Origin: Elysia chlorotica
Taxonomy: Eukaryota > Mollusca > Gastropoda > Plakobranchidae
Length of the DNA: 64,000 bases
Reading direction: 5' to 3'
NCBI GenBank assembly: GCA_003991915.1
Contig: RQTK01000081.1
Location: 235,306-299,305, forward strand
In this document: piece after piece, positions 1-26,425 of the stretch
Layout of the letters: each line of letters begins with the position of its first letter
How positions within the stretch are numbered: the stretch's first letter is position 1
Notes under the pieces: generated by a model
What the model was told of the DNA's origin: nothing
The model's input: the letters and a program-made list of their open reading frames with translations, nothing else
Database searches by the model: none
Translations under genes and position numbers: made by a program

Positions 1-1190
1 ATAATAAGTAAAGCAAAATGTGTAGATTATAAAATTACAGAGTTACGCGAATTCTTATACTCTAGATTTTTTTCAAGGAGCATTTAGTCTAGATCTAAAA
101 AAGAAAAAAAAATAATGAAAAGATTATGCCGATTTATATCTAAACTAGATCTAGATCCTGATAGGCCTAGACCTAAGATAGACCCTTGCCAATCTAAGGA
201 CGTGGAGAAAGTTTTCTTTAAAAAAAAAAGAAAGAAAGACAAATAAAAGGTATAATTGTCTTCGTCTCAAACTTAGGGAAGGATTTTACACGTCGGGCCC
301 AAAAATTTTAGTAGCATATAATAAGAAATAAAATGCTAACAAGTAGGCCTATACATCTATTGAATAGTTATAAAAAAAAATTAGGTGTGTTCAACCGTAA
401 AGTAAAAAGAAATTTAACACACGTCATGTACGGATCGTAAGGTAAATGGACATTTTTATCGAATTTGTACATTTTAAAGTCAGTATTTTTTGTGTTGTTT
501 CTTGTGTGTGTGTGTGAGTGTTTTTTTTGTTGTTGTTTTTTTTTGTTGAAACTTTTCCGACATAGTTAACCCTTAGACTGGCGTGGATATAACCTACTAG
601 GCCTAGGCTTTTCTGGATAGATAATATTTTGTACTTATTCTTTTTGGGAATATAATGCGCATTTTCGTGCCCGATCCCGAATGACTCTCAATGTAGTCAT
701 GCTCATTAATTACGATTGTGCTAAATGATTTTTCCGTTCAAAGATAACGGGGTCTTTTTTTCTTTCAACCCATTACTTTGTAAAAGTATATACTCTGAAG
801 AAACATGATTTTAAGTTTACTTTTAGCACACTTCTCATTTACAGTGTATCTGTAATCCTCCAGCTTTGTTCATACCACAATACCGACGAATATTGGAGCT
901 AAACCTAAGCGTACATAACTGGTCCATATGACCTCTCAGAGCTAAACCCAAAAATTATATGATATTGATAAAGGCTTCTTAGCGGAAGGACCGAAATATA
1001 AGATACATTTAATTTTTAGACAAGTGTCGATTTACGCGGGCATAAACTTTCGGTTATAGGGGTATTTCTTATGACAGAAAAATGTCCAAAGATCGTAAAG
1101 ACAAATTATTAGGAATAGGAATCAAAGGCAAAAGGCGAGAAAACAAGCCAAGTTTTTACAATGATTTCCTTGTTGTTGTTATTATTATTA

Positions 1191-1226
<36 letters not shown>

Positions 1227-2370
1227 TATTATAATCATTATGTGGGCAACTTGCACTAAAACATACGGTACGCAGTCAGTAGCACTAGGTGGAAAATACC
1301 ATAGAAAAAAAACGAACAAATACATAAGGCGAAAAGGACGAACAAAAGGAAGGAAATGATAGAGAGTATTATATACATTTATTTATCTTTACGGGTAACA
1401 ATGACAGCATAATTCCGCGAGGGTGTATTAAAAAATTATTCTGTTTTAATCCAGTTGTTACTGATGAAGGAAGAGTATATGGTGAGTTTGTGTCGTAGAA
1501 ATCCTTTGTTCGATTATCATTGACTGCTAAATGATAAATTAAAAAATAATAATAATAATTAAATTTACTCGCTGCGATCGACTGCTGGATCTAGCTGTAA
1601 CAGCAGTGTTATGAAGTTGCCTCTTTAAGCTCTGGTTGATTACATAGATGTGCTCCTAGTTTTATTATTCGAGTATATCACAACACAAATGTATTAGTCA
1701 GCGAAAGTACATTTACTATTTTAAAATTGTTTATTTCACATTGGCCTTTTTTCTTTTAAATATCAATTGATTTTTAAAGGCTTAGATGCTGCTGCAACTT
1801 TATGCAAATTTTACCACTTTCAATCACAACTTACCACAGGACCAAGTAATGACTATGTCTCTTCTTAAAGAAAAAATAAATCTGAACTCTACAGTTTAAC
1901 TTTTCTTTAAAATTATTTGAATCTCGATCTATGGTTGCTTCATAGGCCTACTCAAATTCGTATAAACGTAATCCAAGTAAATTTTGAAAAGTATAATAAA
2001 CAGTGGAGTAGGCTATAGTGCGCCGAAGAGGGTAGACACACATTTACTTTTGTACTACAATTTCTACTTACATAACTCTAAACGATGACTGGAATGAACT
2101 GGTTCAAGGAAAGACTAAGTAACGGGAACACTAGGAAACCTATGTTCGAAAAAACATCAAGGAAACAAACGCCAACAACAAAACAACAACAACACTTTTA
2201 ATGTGTGTATGATCGGCATGGGCACGGCACCGTTTTTTATATGTATACTTTTATAACTCAAGTAGGCCTACGGCACATGTACAGTATTTGAGTTTCTACA
2301 ATCTTTGTGGCTTTCGGATTTCATTGGTTGATACATGTAGGCCTAATTTCAGTTGCTCGCCGTAGGACAG
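1..2370. other. Non-coding AT-rich region
   Basis: No coding region with exon-like features is visible on either strand. An (ATT)n microsatellite lies near 1170-1220. Short runs built on TCTAGA and AGGCCTA recur here and through the whole window. If the rhomboid-like gene that starts to be visible at 6374 has upstream exons, I could not recognise them here. Confidence 0.6.
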
Positions 2371-2372
<2 letters not shown>

Positions 2373-2429
<57 letters not shown>

Positions 2430-2430
2430 G
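2373..2430. repeat. (CT)n microsatellite
   Basis: A nearly pure CT dinucleotide tract that runs straight into the 34-bp minisatellite downstream. The minisatellite unit itself contains CTCTCT, so the two arrays may share an origin. Confidence 0.9.
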
Positions 2431-2439
2431 GTATCCTGG

Positions 2440-3215
2440 GTTCCTAAGAAGGATTTTCTCTCTACTATCCTAGGTTAACAATGAGGATCCTCTGTCTAGT
2501 ATCCTAGGTTCACAATTAAGGATCGTCTATCTTGTACAGTTGTAGTATCCTAGGTTAAGAATGAAAATCCTCCCTCTTGTGTCCAAGGTACACAGTGAGT
2601 ACCCTCTCTCTAGCATTCTAAGTTCACAATGAGTATCCTCTATCTAGTAGTATCCTAGGTTCACATGGAGGATCCTCCCTCTACTATCTTAGGTTCACAA
2701 CGAGGAACTTCTCTTTAGTAACCTAGTTTCACAACGATGGTCTTTTCTCTAGTATCCTAGGTTCATAAAGATGTGGATCTTCTCTTTAGTATCTTAGGTT
2801 CCTAGTGAGAACCTCTTCTCTAGTTTCCTAGGTTCCTATTTAGGGTTTTCTCTCTAGTATCCTAGTTTCATGATGATAGGGTTTTCTCTCTAGTATCCTA
2901 GGTTCACAATGTGGATATTCTCTCTAGTATCCTAGGTTCACAATGTGGATCTTCTCTCTAGTATCCTAGGTTCACAATGAGGATATTCTCTCTAGTATCC
3001 TAGGTTCACAATGAAGATATTCTCTCTGGTATCCTAGGTTCACAATAAGGATTTTCTCTCTAGTATCCTAGGTCCACAATGAGGATCTTCTCTCTAGTAT
3101 CCTAGGTTCACAATGAGGATATTCTCTCTAGTATCCTAGGTTCACAATGAGGATATTCTCTCTAGTATCCTAGGTTCACAGTGAGGATCTTCTCTCTAAT
3201 ATCTTACGTTCCTAA
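2440..3215. repeat. 34-bp minisatellite array
   Basis: More than twenty tandem units of about 34 bp built on the core GTATCCTAGGTTCACAATGA followed by GGAT(A/C)TTCTCTCTA. The 5' half is diverged with variable unit length, while units from about 2880 to 3190 are close to identical. That gradient suggests recent expansion at the 3' end. No open reading frame runs through the array. Confidence 0.9.
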
Positions 3216-3278
3216 TGATGGTGTAAGGGTATATTTAAATGGCCCCATACTCAATGGGTCGCTTGTTCAAAAGTATTA

Positions 3279-3635
3279 ACAAGTATTAACAATAATAATA
3301 TTGTTGAAATTTAATTTTGTTTAAATTTAACATTGGGTACGTTGCTGCTTTTTTCTTCTAATCATTCAACCATGTAAACGTTAGGTATTTTAGGTGAGAT
3401 TTTTTAAACTAACCCATTCACAACACTCTACTCTGCCTTGGGTGGCCTCTTTATATAACAAGCATTAATAATAGTAATATTGCTGAAATTTAATTTTGTT
3501 TAAATTTAACATTGGGTATGTTGCTGCTTTTTTCTTCTAATCATTCGACCATGTAAACGTTAGGTATTTTATGTGAGATTTTTTAAATTAACCCATTCAC
3601 AACACTCTACTCTGCCTTGGGTGGCCTCTTTAAAA
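3279..3635. repeat. Tandem duplication, two 179-bp copies
   Basis: Two adjacent copies of an AT-rich segment (about 3279-3457 and 3458-3635), offset by 179 bp. They share the run from GAAATTTAATTTTG to CTTGGGTGGCCTCTTTA with a few substitutions. No coding potential is seen. This is a simple segmental tandem duplication, possibly the remnant of a larger satellite. Confidence 0.85.
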
Positions 3636-5887
3636 AGTGAACTTCTACATTGACAAGTAGTCTGGTCATATTTTTGCTTGTTAGATATTTATACAAAACA
3701 ATTTAAGGTAGCTTTACAACCTAACACCATTCATATTCATTGTGAAAAATAGATTTGGGGCATAATTTGGCATAATTTTGCACACTAAAAAAAATGACAT
3801 GATTTTGAGGGGACAGTTTTATGTCGTCAAAAAACCACTTCCTGCTGGGTCTGCCTTTCCCACTTCTTCCCTGTTTGTGAAAGGCTGTCATACCTTGCTA
3901 TGTGACCAAAATAAGAGTTTGTAGTGTCGTATGCTTTCCATTAGCTTTATTTTTACACCGAATATTCCAACGACTTCTTCTTTTGTATTCTGTTTGTTTA
4001 GCTTATCCTTTCTAGTCTTCGAAATACCGACGAGTCAAAAGCTTATAATTTAAAACTGTTTCTTCGTAGAGAGTCGACGTTGCGTCGCCGTATAGTAATA
4101 AAGAGCCCTTTATTCTTAGTAGTTGGCCCGGTTTACAAAAGCTCATCTATTAAACTTAAATAGTTGGGTTCGTCATATGGTAATAATTTGTTATTATCTC
4201 CATCTGTCAGTCCTCTTACAAGTTGTACACCGATGACGTATCTCAAAGTTTGTTGAATGAAATGTACACAATTTAATGTCATGTGCAGGTCATGGCTCAC
4301 AAAGACTCACATTGTCAATGATAAGCGCGATCTCGATATCCGCCCTATAGGTTTAATAGTCTCACATACTGAATTTTCTCAATCAACCAGAAGGCTCCGG
4401 AATTATTTTTACCCAGTGTAAGTTTATCTTACAATGACATGATTATGGTACAAAGCTTAGGATACAAAGGATTACGAAGTGCATGAAATATTCTTCTGCA
4501 TTCAAGATGGATAGTAAACTTATTTTAAGTTAACAGATGGTCGCCAATTAATAAGTGAACCAATATAAAACAAAACTAAATACGTTATTTCCTCTTGTGC
4601 AATGAAACACACAGTTGCCATGTCATATAATACAGTATCTTGAAGGTCTAGAAATAAGGTTTATAGTCTCATTCCTTCTTTCAGTGAGAATCTAAGGCCT
4701 TGAAGTTGCATAAATCAGCGTTAATGACTAATCATCAAAAACAGAGACACTCAAACATAACAATAAAGGAATATTCCAGCTATAATTGAAACAAATAATA
4801 CACGTGTGCCACACAAGCTTTACTCCCTAACTTATTTTAATTCATACGATTGAAATGCACCATGAGTTCTCTAAGTGGAAAAGTTTTAAATCACTAACAT
4901 ACTTGTACATAGCCCCAGTCAATTTGGTAGCTCGTTAGATGGTCTTATATGAAATTAGTTTTTTTTTTTTTTTTTTTTTGTGTTGTTGTTTTTTTTTGTT
5001 TTTTTTTTTTTTTGGGGGGGGGGGGGGTGCGCTTTTTATGCAATACGAAAGGACCACTACCTAATACGTTTTATTGTATAATTAGGATAATTGTGATAAT
5101 CACTAGTATTCTAGTATTACTATACTTCTTTTTTAGTACGGTTGGTGACACATGTGTCAGGATGGGAATGGGATCGTCTCTGACATTGTCTTCACACTCT
5201 TCCGAACTAATGACGAAGCTAGCTGACTCATTGAGTTTTATCGTCACTAACTCTTAATCTTATAACTTCCATTCCATCTATCGCGCGCGATGAATCTTGA
5301 ATGTTCGTGATCATGAGTGAAACGCTAAGTTTATGCTTGAAGACTGGATAACGTGAACATATGAAATGACGAGGGAAATAAACAAAGGGAAGATGGGCAA
5401 TTAGAATAATTAAATACTTTGCACTACTATCATCATTATTTTATCAGTACCGTGAAGGTACATACCCCACAGAGGTGAGGAAAATACAACGAGGCGTATT
5501 GCTGTTATTCTTATATCTCTTGAAATTTCTCTTGACCCAGTCCTTAAATTTCATGAACGTTGGTTTTGATTGCGCCATTCTCAATTTCTTTGTTGGTTTT
5601 GCCATACATGGTTATGTATGTCCAGGATTCTTGGAATGCTGAACTTGTTCATGTTGTTTTCCGTCTACCACAATTTTGACTTGGACATCTTTCTGTTTAC
5701 TTAGATGGCAAATGAAATTAAACGTTGTTACCCGTCCTTAAAGCAAATGAAGAGACCGTTTCCATTGTACTCTAGTTACTTTCCAGAACAATAATCATAC
5801 ATTGTTATTAAAGCCGTGACTGTTCTTAGTTGTGATGACGTGCCGTAAAAAAACAAATTTCTAAGTGTACTGTTTAGGTATCATCAC
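3636..5887. other. Non-coding region with poly-T/poly-G tract
   Basis: No gene is supported. A homopolymer stretch near 4959-5028 consists of poly-T followed by about 14 G, a place where sequencing and assembly length errors are likely. The open frame at 4949-5257 is mostly the translation of this homopolymer and is not a gene. Confidence 0.6.
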
Positions 5888-6353
5888 TTTGGTTGAAAAG
5901 TGGTTAGTGCTCTTGATTGGCGTGCAGAAGGTCCATGTTTCGAATCTCAGCAAGTACTCTTGCCTCCGTGGGGTGAACTGACGCGAATTGTAAAGCCAAT
6001 ATCAAACAAAAATTCATTGAATCTGTTCAATTTCGCCCCCTACTGGTTGGGTCAGTGTCAGTATAACGTGACAGGTTGATATAATTGTCCTGGTATCTTC
6101 CACACTGTCTGTTTGGCAGCACGTAAAATTGTTAGACGTTAGTCTTAGGGCCCGTTCACAATTTACTGCTTGAACGTTAAAAACAAGCTAAATCTCTGCT
6201 ACTTTTTAGGCTGAGACAAGATTCCCGGCATCTCCGCACTGTCTATGTGTGGGAGCGCGTAGAATTGTCAGACGATAGTCTTGGAAAGCGCCAACAATAT
6301 AGCCTATAATAATGAAGTGCTGACTTTGGACGCTAGGCAACCAACTTAACTTG
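5888..6353 (+). mobile_element. tRNA-derived SINE, dimeric copy
   Basis: A tRNA-like head lies at about 5900-5950, with an A-box-like GGTTAGTGCTC and a B-box-like TTTCGAATCTC. It is followed by a body with the blocks GGTTGGGTCAGTGTCAGTAT, GGCAGCACGTAAAATTGTTA, GACGTTAGTCTTAGGGCCCG and TTGAACGTTAAAAAC. A second, headless body copy follows at about 6205-6353 with the same blocks in the same order. It ends about 20 bp before the first visible rhomboid-like exon. At least seven more copies or fragments occur in this window. Confidence 0.75.
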
Positions 6354-6373
6354 ACTTACCTCTTCTGTTCCAG

Positions 6374-19665
<13,292 letters not shown>

Positions 19666-19669
19666 CGGA

Positions 19670-19972
19670 CTTGAGGGTGTCTATTCTTTTTTTTTTGGGG
19701 GGGGGGGCTGACACGGGGATAACTGAGGCGATTATTTTGGAGGATCTGAGGATGTTCTTTTGGAGGAACTAAGGGGGTCTTTTGGGGAGAACTTAGGGGA
19801 TCGTTTTGAAGGAATTGAAGGGGTCTTATGGGGAGAACTGGGGGATTCGTTTTGTAGGAACTGAGGTTTTTTTAAGGAACTAAAGGTGTCGTTTTGGAGG
19901 AACTAAGGGGGTCTTATTGTGGAACTGGGGGAGTCGTTTTGTAGTAACTGAAGGTTTTGTTGTTTTTTTTTT

Positions 19973-20014
<42 letters not shown>

Positions 20015-20430
20015 AAAAGTCTACCGTGTGTGGGTGGGGGGGGGGGGGGGGGGCGAACTGAGGTGCGTCTTCAACATAGTCTACAACCGTGATTGTGGAG
20101 AACTGAGAATTTAAGGGGACCCTTTCAGAAAAATTAGGGATGTTTATGATGATGATCTTCACGGTATTGAGGCGATATATTCCCTAGAAACGGAGAGCAT
20201 CTCACCTGGTCCAACATATGTGGACATGACGGAGAGGACCAGATCCGGCTGAACAAGTCACTCCGGAATTGAGGAAATTGGGGGGTTCTGAGGGACCCTT
20301 ATTGGGGAATTGAGAAGATAATTACCGGGGAACTGAGGGAATATTACAAAAGGGATTGCCATTCACTCTGAGTGAATCCTTTCAGGGGAATGAGGGGATC
20401 TGAGGGGATCTGACAAGCGTAGTACTTCCT
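19670..20430 (+). repeat. Degenerate GAACTGAGGGG-type minisatellite in the 3' UTR region
   Basis: Right after the rhomboid-like stop codon, repeated blocks of GGA(A/G)GAACTGAGGGGGTCTT(T/A) with spacing of about 30-60 bp run to about 20130 and resume at about 20260-20410. Long poly-G runs interrupt them (about 31 G near 19983-20013 and 15 near 20038-20053). If the transcript reaches the AATAAA at 20547 this array is part of the 3' UTR. Confidence 0.65.
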
Positions 20431-20546
20431 GGTCATCCAGCCAGAGCACTAGCGACTGATCTATGTGGCGTCCCCTTATCACCCATCTGAGGAACACTTT
20501 ATCCTTAATACATGCATCTTAATTTTTTTTTTGTGTAAACATTACA

Positions 20547-20552
20547 AATAAA
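20547..20552 (+). promoter_or_regulatory. Candidate polyadenylation signal
   Basis: This AATAAA lies about 0.9 kb after the rhomboid-like stop codon. No transcript evidence is available and such hexamers are common in AT-rich DNA. Confidence 0.3.
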
Positions 20553-20806
20553 CGGTTTTCATGATGTGCATAAAATAATATATGTTGCTTTTAATTTACG
20601 CATACTGGTAAAATGTAAATAATTTTTACCTCTGGGGATGCCGAATAATAAAATGGTAGAAAATACAAATACAGCAATGAATTTTATTTCATTGATAGCA
20701 TGATTGTTTGATTGAAAGTGCAAGGAAAAATTATTTTGCTTGGCAAATTTAGAGATTGAAAGAAAGAGGCTGACGTCATCGGCTGTTAAAAGAGCTAAGG
20801 GAGAGA

Positions 20807-20957
<151 letters not shown>

Positions 20958-21992
20958 AGACAGACAGACGGAGACAGATTGAAAAGGAGGCAATGGCAAA
21001 ATGACAGAGTTGCAGAGAAATGATACAGTCGCTATCACTCCAGCTTGTAGGAGTCTGACTAGGAGAAAGTCATCACATCGCAGAAAGCCACGATAAGAAG
21101 GAACGTTACATTCACCGAAAAGATGAAAATGTTCTTTTTTTTTTCTTTTTTTTTTTAGTAAACTTTCTTTGATATAACGAACTAATCTCATACCAACCCT
21201 CGGACACAACAAACCAGAAGTGTAGGCAAGATCATAAAGTTGCTTAGAAGACAATTATTAAAGTTACAATATAATATCACAGATATATATTAGCAGGAGG
21301 AGGCGCAGGCGGAAGAGGAATAATAGGAGGGGGCGCATGCGGAATGGGTAGAGTAGGAGGAGGCGTAGGTGTAAGAGGAGAGGAAGAGGAGGATCAGCAG
21401 CAGGAGCGGGAAATGTCGAGGAGGTGTTGCAGGAGGAGGACGAGGGGAAGCAAAAGAGGAACAGAAGGAGGAGCAGGTGTGGGCGGAGAAGGACATGTGA
21501 GCTTAGAAAGTTAAATTATTATAACTGTTATAACTGTTACCCTCGAGTCACTTTTGAAGCGTGTTGGTCATCAAGGATATCGAAATGTTTATGTCTTTGA
21601 AGATGTTCAACATAGCTTATAATGAATGTATTTGTGAATGCAGGTACATAACTTTGGAAGGACACCATTCGAAACCTGTGTAATAGATAACAAGATTGAG
21701 CCATTTAGTCGAGAGTATACTAACATGTGGAATATCGCTTTCTTGAATGAAAGACTCTGACAGTTTTGTGTCTGCTTTCTTTTCGAAATGTCTATCCGAA
21801 AGAAAATGATGATGATTTGGGGGTAATCTACCGTTGATTGTAAATATCTAAAAGAATACCATGTTTCTATGTGGAATCATCCGGGAACTCAAGGGGGGCA
21901 GCTAGAACCCGATTCTTTCTGGCAAAAGTCTGAGGAGAGAAAAGAGAAGGGCGACTCATATTTGACATAAAACAATAGCACATAGGTTATAC
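20958..21992. other. Non-coding region with GGAGGA-rich tract
   Basis: A purine-rich GGAGGAGGCG-type tract spans about 21290-21480. I see no gene or recognisable element between it and the LTR element. Confidence 0.55.
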
Positions 21993-22210
21993 TGTAGCAA
22001 TCTCTTTTTTATTACGTCTTATCATGTTGTGTATTTTTTAGTTTTTCGTTTCGTAATTTAGTTTCTTTTGTTACTTTTGTAAAATAAAAGCGAAAGTAGA
22101 ATCTCATTGAAAAACCGTTAAAGGACATGATTTTGGCAAGCAATAAAAATAAAAGCTCTTACAAATTATACAAATAAAGCTTCGATAATTATTTATTGTA
22201 AGACGCTTTA
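21993..22210 (+). repeat. Left (5') LTR
   Basis: The 218-bp direct repeat of 26426-26643. AATAAA hexamers occur in the 3' half. It ends ...GACGCTTTA immediately before the primer-binding site. Confidence 0.93.
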
Positions 22211-22472
22211 TTGGTGACCCCTACGTTCAAACAACGTATACAAGAATATTAATGAATCTAGATCTAGACCTATTATACAGCTTCAGACTACCGGTTTCCT
22301 GACTACACAGCCAACCAAACTCCAAAAGGCTAAGTAGTTTACAACTCTAATCTCTACATTCTCTGCAAAGCTAAAACAGTAGGCCTAGACCTAAACTAGA
22401 CATTTAGATCTAAATTTCTCCCTCTATTGATCCCACCCAAAAAACATTGCCAATCCTTAACTAGTTGTTATC

Positions 22473-23138
22473 ATGGAGCTCGATGCTATTAAATCACTAG
22501 CAGAGACCATTAGGGAACAAACTCTTAGCGCAACAACACAGGCTACGCCGGCTTCGACTCCAGTAGCGGCAGTGGCTTTCAAGGCACTACAATTTTGGCA
22601 AACAAACGCCAAGGCATGGTTTATTCGTCTAGAAGCTTCGTTTTCCACACACACGCCACCGATTACCCAAGACTTGACCAGATTCAATCACGTTATCCAA
22701 CTCCTGGATTCAACAACCGCACGTTGTGCTCAGGTCGTTTTGGAAAATCCACCGGCCACTGATAAATATCAAACTCTAAAGTCCACCCTACTAGAGGCGA
22801 ACGAAGCAACACAGCTTCAAAAAGACCAAGAACTGTTACACCTGAACGGTCTGGGAGATCGAAAACCTTCTCGAAAAACATTCTACATTCAAAGTAGCGT
22901 TTCGACAGAAAAAACAGAAACTGACACCTTTCATCGAGAGATAAAGGTCCTCCAAAGAAACCATCGATCCCGACAGAAATCCAAATCTACATCTCACTCA
23001 CTCTCTACATTTTCACCATGCAAATATCACTCTAGATTCGGGAACAAAGCGAGATCCTGCGAACATTTTATTGACGACCGACCTTGCGCAATGTCTCCTC
23101 GACCCAGCAAGGGAAACGACAGAGCCAGTGCAATATAG
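22473..23138 (+). pseudogene. gag-like ORF of the gypsy element
   Basis: A 221-codon frame starts 260 bp after the left LTR. Family features: FW...NAKAWFIRLEASF near residues 50-65, LDSTTARCAQVVLENPPA, a LHLNGLGDRKPS segment typical of gag proteins of this group, and near the end CKYHSRFG...C, which resembles the zinc-finger-like YHxRFG motif at the gag-protease border. The frame shifts after DRKPS compared with relatives, so the C-terminal third is probably damaged. It would form the particle shell. Confidence 0.75.
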
Positions 23139-23149
23139 AGAGCACCACT

Positions 23150-26100
23150 GGCTTGAACAACGCCCCTTCAATCTGTGCGATCAACTATAGCTCTATCTCG
23201 GTGACTGATATTATTTCTGGCCGTTCGTTTTTAGTAGACACTGGGGCTGAAGAATCTGTTTTCCTAGCATCTTATGGCGATAGGAAAAAGTCACGCGGTC
23301 CGAATCTCGTAGCAGCAAATGGTTCAGCTATCTCAACTTAAGGTAAAAATACAATTTATCTAAAACTCAAAAAGAACGCCCTTTTCACACAAAAGTTCTG
23401 GATTGCTGACATTACTCAGCCAATACTAGGGGCAGAGTTTTTCACAACCCATCGTTTAGCAATAGATCTCAGTAACAAGAGACTTGTCTCCTTGGATGGG
23501 GGCATTATCATAAATGCTAGACCTATGCATGCCCAGGTATACATAAGGTACATTCAAAATATGAAGTCATACTAGAAGAATTTCCTGAACTTTTAATTCC
23601 GACTTTTAAAAACAATAAACATGGCGTTGTGCACCACATCCCAACTTCAGGCCCCCCTGTACATGCCCGTGCCCGTCGCTTTGATAAAGACAAACTATCA
23701 GCTGCCAAAGCTGAATTTGAAGAACTCGAGCGGCTTGGTATCGTCCGTCGCTCATCATCCGCTTGGTCGTCACCTTTGCACATCGTCGAAAAGAGTAATG
23801 GAGAATGGCGTCCCTGTGGAGATTATAGATGGTTAAATAATATAACCAAGGACGACAGGTACCCATTGCCACATATTCAGGATCTCAACAGCAACCTACG
23901 TGGAAAAACGATCTTTTCAAAGATTGATCTCGTTTGCGGTTACCATCAGATAACAGTAGCTGAAGGGACATTCCGAAGACAGCAATCATCACTCCATTTG
24001 GACTTTATGAATGCCTCAAAATGCCCTTTGGGTTAAAGAATGCAGCCCAAGCCTTTCAGCGACCCATGGACGTTATTCTCCAAAATCTTCGCTGCTGTTT
24101 TGTTTATCTCGACGATAATTTGGTTGCCAGCTCATCTCCCCAAGAACACGAGGCAGATCTCCGTTCCGTTTTCCAATCATTAGCTGCTAACGGTCTCGTC
24201 ATTAACACTCAGAAGTGTTTGTTCGGACAACCAACAATGACATTCCTCGGTCATAAAATATCCCCAAACGGCAATAGCTGAATTCCCAAACGACAAGAAA
24301 GCATAACAACGCTTTTTGGGAATGGTCAACTTCTATCAAAGATTCCTCCCTGGGATTGCGAAATGTCTAACACCTTTAACAGAAGCGACAAAGAGCAGAA
24401 GTAAAGCGATCACTTGGACTTGAATGTCAGGCCTCTTTCCAGGCTGCCAAATCTGCCCTGGCTTCAGCCACACTCCTCAATCACCCCGATCCAAAGTCTG
24501 AAACACGTTTGTCAACGGATGCTTCTGATTCGGCGATTGGTGCTGAATTATCACAGAAACACCATGGCACATGGAGACCAATTGCGTTCTTCTCTCGAAA
24601 GCTGACACCAACTAAAAGCCGTTATTATACATTTGACAAAGAACTATTGAATATTTACAGAGAAAAACAAAAAATTAGATAAATATAGAAAAATAGACAA
24701 ATACCATATTCACTGACCACAAGACATTAACACAAGCTCTTACAAATAAAACAACAAGATAACAACAAGAGCGAAATGTATTATATTGAAAAATTCACAA
24801 CAGACGTTCAGTACATCAGTGGAACCGACAATGTGGTACCCGATGTTCTTTCTCGTGCAATCCTCAACATTGAAGAATCTATGGTGGCATCAGCATCACC
24901 TCACCCTGCCATGGACCTCGCTCAAATGGCTATAGAACAACGTAGGGACCCTAAATTTTCAGAATTGCGTAAACGACCAGGATCACTTCATCTTAAATAG
25001 GTCGATATAGATGGTTTCATTTTACTATGTGATGTTTCCACCTATCGCCCACGCCCAGTTGTACCACCACTCTGGACAAAGACAGTATTTGAAACTATCC
25101 ACAATCTCTCACATCCTGGCCACAAGCCCACCACACGAGCTATCTCAGCCCGTTATGTCCGGCCTGTACTTAAAAGAGAAGTCAAGAATATGGTGCGCGC
25201 ATGTCATCCTTGTCAAGCAAGTAAAATCGGTAGACATACTAAAACTCCTCTCAATGCTTTTGATCCCTCAGGTCGTCGTTTCGGTGACATTCACGTGGAC
25301 CTCGTAGACCCTCTTCCATCATCAGAAGGCTGCTCGTATATGTTTACTATCGTCGACAGGTTTACAAGGTGGCCCGAAGCGGTGCCCATCCACAATACAG
25401 AGACAATAACTTGTACCAGAACGTTACTTCACAACTGGATTTCGCGATTTGCCAGATACCATCACCTCAGATCAAGGTCCACAATTTACCAGCGGTTTGT
25501 GGCGTGAACTACACAATGTTCTGGGCTGCAAGCCAAAACAAACTACTGCCTATTATCCTCAGACAAATGGTATGGTCGAACGATTCCACCGCAGCCTAAA
25601 ATCTGCACTAAAATCTCGTCTTATTGGACCTTGTTGGATGGATGAACTACCAATCGTTCTACTGGGCATTCGCACAACGTGAAAAGAAGACCTCGACGCC
25701 GCATCTGCTCTTCTTACCTAAGGAACCAACTTGATAATTCCTGGCGTTTTTTCCCATCTCCCTCAGACGACAGATTTTTACCAGACAGTAACTTTGTGCG
25801 AACTCTTCAAGAAAGTCTTAGCAGGTTATCGCCCCTGGATCCAGCCCATCACGACGCACACCGAAGTACTTTCGTCAGACCATACGACGGACCCTTTAAA
25901 GTTTTGTCACGATCTGATAAACATTTCGATATTCTGAAAAACAATAAATCCACACGAGTATCTATGGACAGACTTAAACCCGCCTTTTCTATCGATCATA
26001 GGCCCGCTCCGCCAGTCGTACACCACCCGGCCCATAGCACACACGTAGAAGACTGTGTCGACAAACCTTCAGAGACTCATCCGAGTTCGACTAGATCAGG

Positions 26101-26194
26101 CAGAACCATAAGGATACCAAATAGATTTAGAACCATTCCAGTGCTAGATCATTTTGAACATAAAAAATGGGAATTTGGTATTCTTTGTTTTTAA
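23150..26194 (+). pseudogene. pol region of the gypsy element (protease, RT, RNase H, integrase), broken
   Basis: Protease active site FLVDTGAEESVF lies at about 23230. RT runs about 23590-24280 with FSKIDLVCGYHQI and the catalytic box FVYLDDNLVAS. RNase H (LSTDASDSAIGAEL) lies at about 24510, with a degraded A-rich segment at 24650-24770. The integrase HHCC finger ends CHPCQASK (about 25205), followed by the DDE core with DIHVDLV, TSDQGPQF and NGMVERFHRS. The C-terminal domain runs to 26194. Stops or shifts occur near 23340, 23990, 24281, 24605, 25000, 25450 and 25680. There is no chromodomain. Confidence 0.85.
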
Positions 26195-26425
26195 AAATGC
26201 TTTATAGGGACTTTGGGATCAAGGGTCACAATAACACCCTCCCAAAGGTCAAGATGTAAGGCATCTTTAGTCTTTCATGTTATCTTGTTATTGTTCTACA
26301 AACAAATGATGTTCTGATAACTTGCAACGATTACTATTATTTTTCGGGTTTTATTGTTTTACCGTCCCGCATATGATTTTTTTAAATTTTAATTTGTTTA
26401 GATACACAAAATTCTGGGGGAGCCA

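Noticed and set aside
5888-5960. Functional tRNA gene
   Set aside because: A- and B-box-like motifs belong to a SINE head; no full cloverleaf is supported, and the same applies at 10.3, 27.4, 49.4, 57.05 and 58.4 kb.
25679-26420. Envelope-like gene in the gypsy element
   Set aside because: The frame after the integrase core is its C-terminal domain; no signal peptide, TM or further open frame lies before the 3' LTR.
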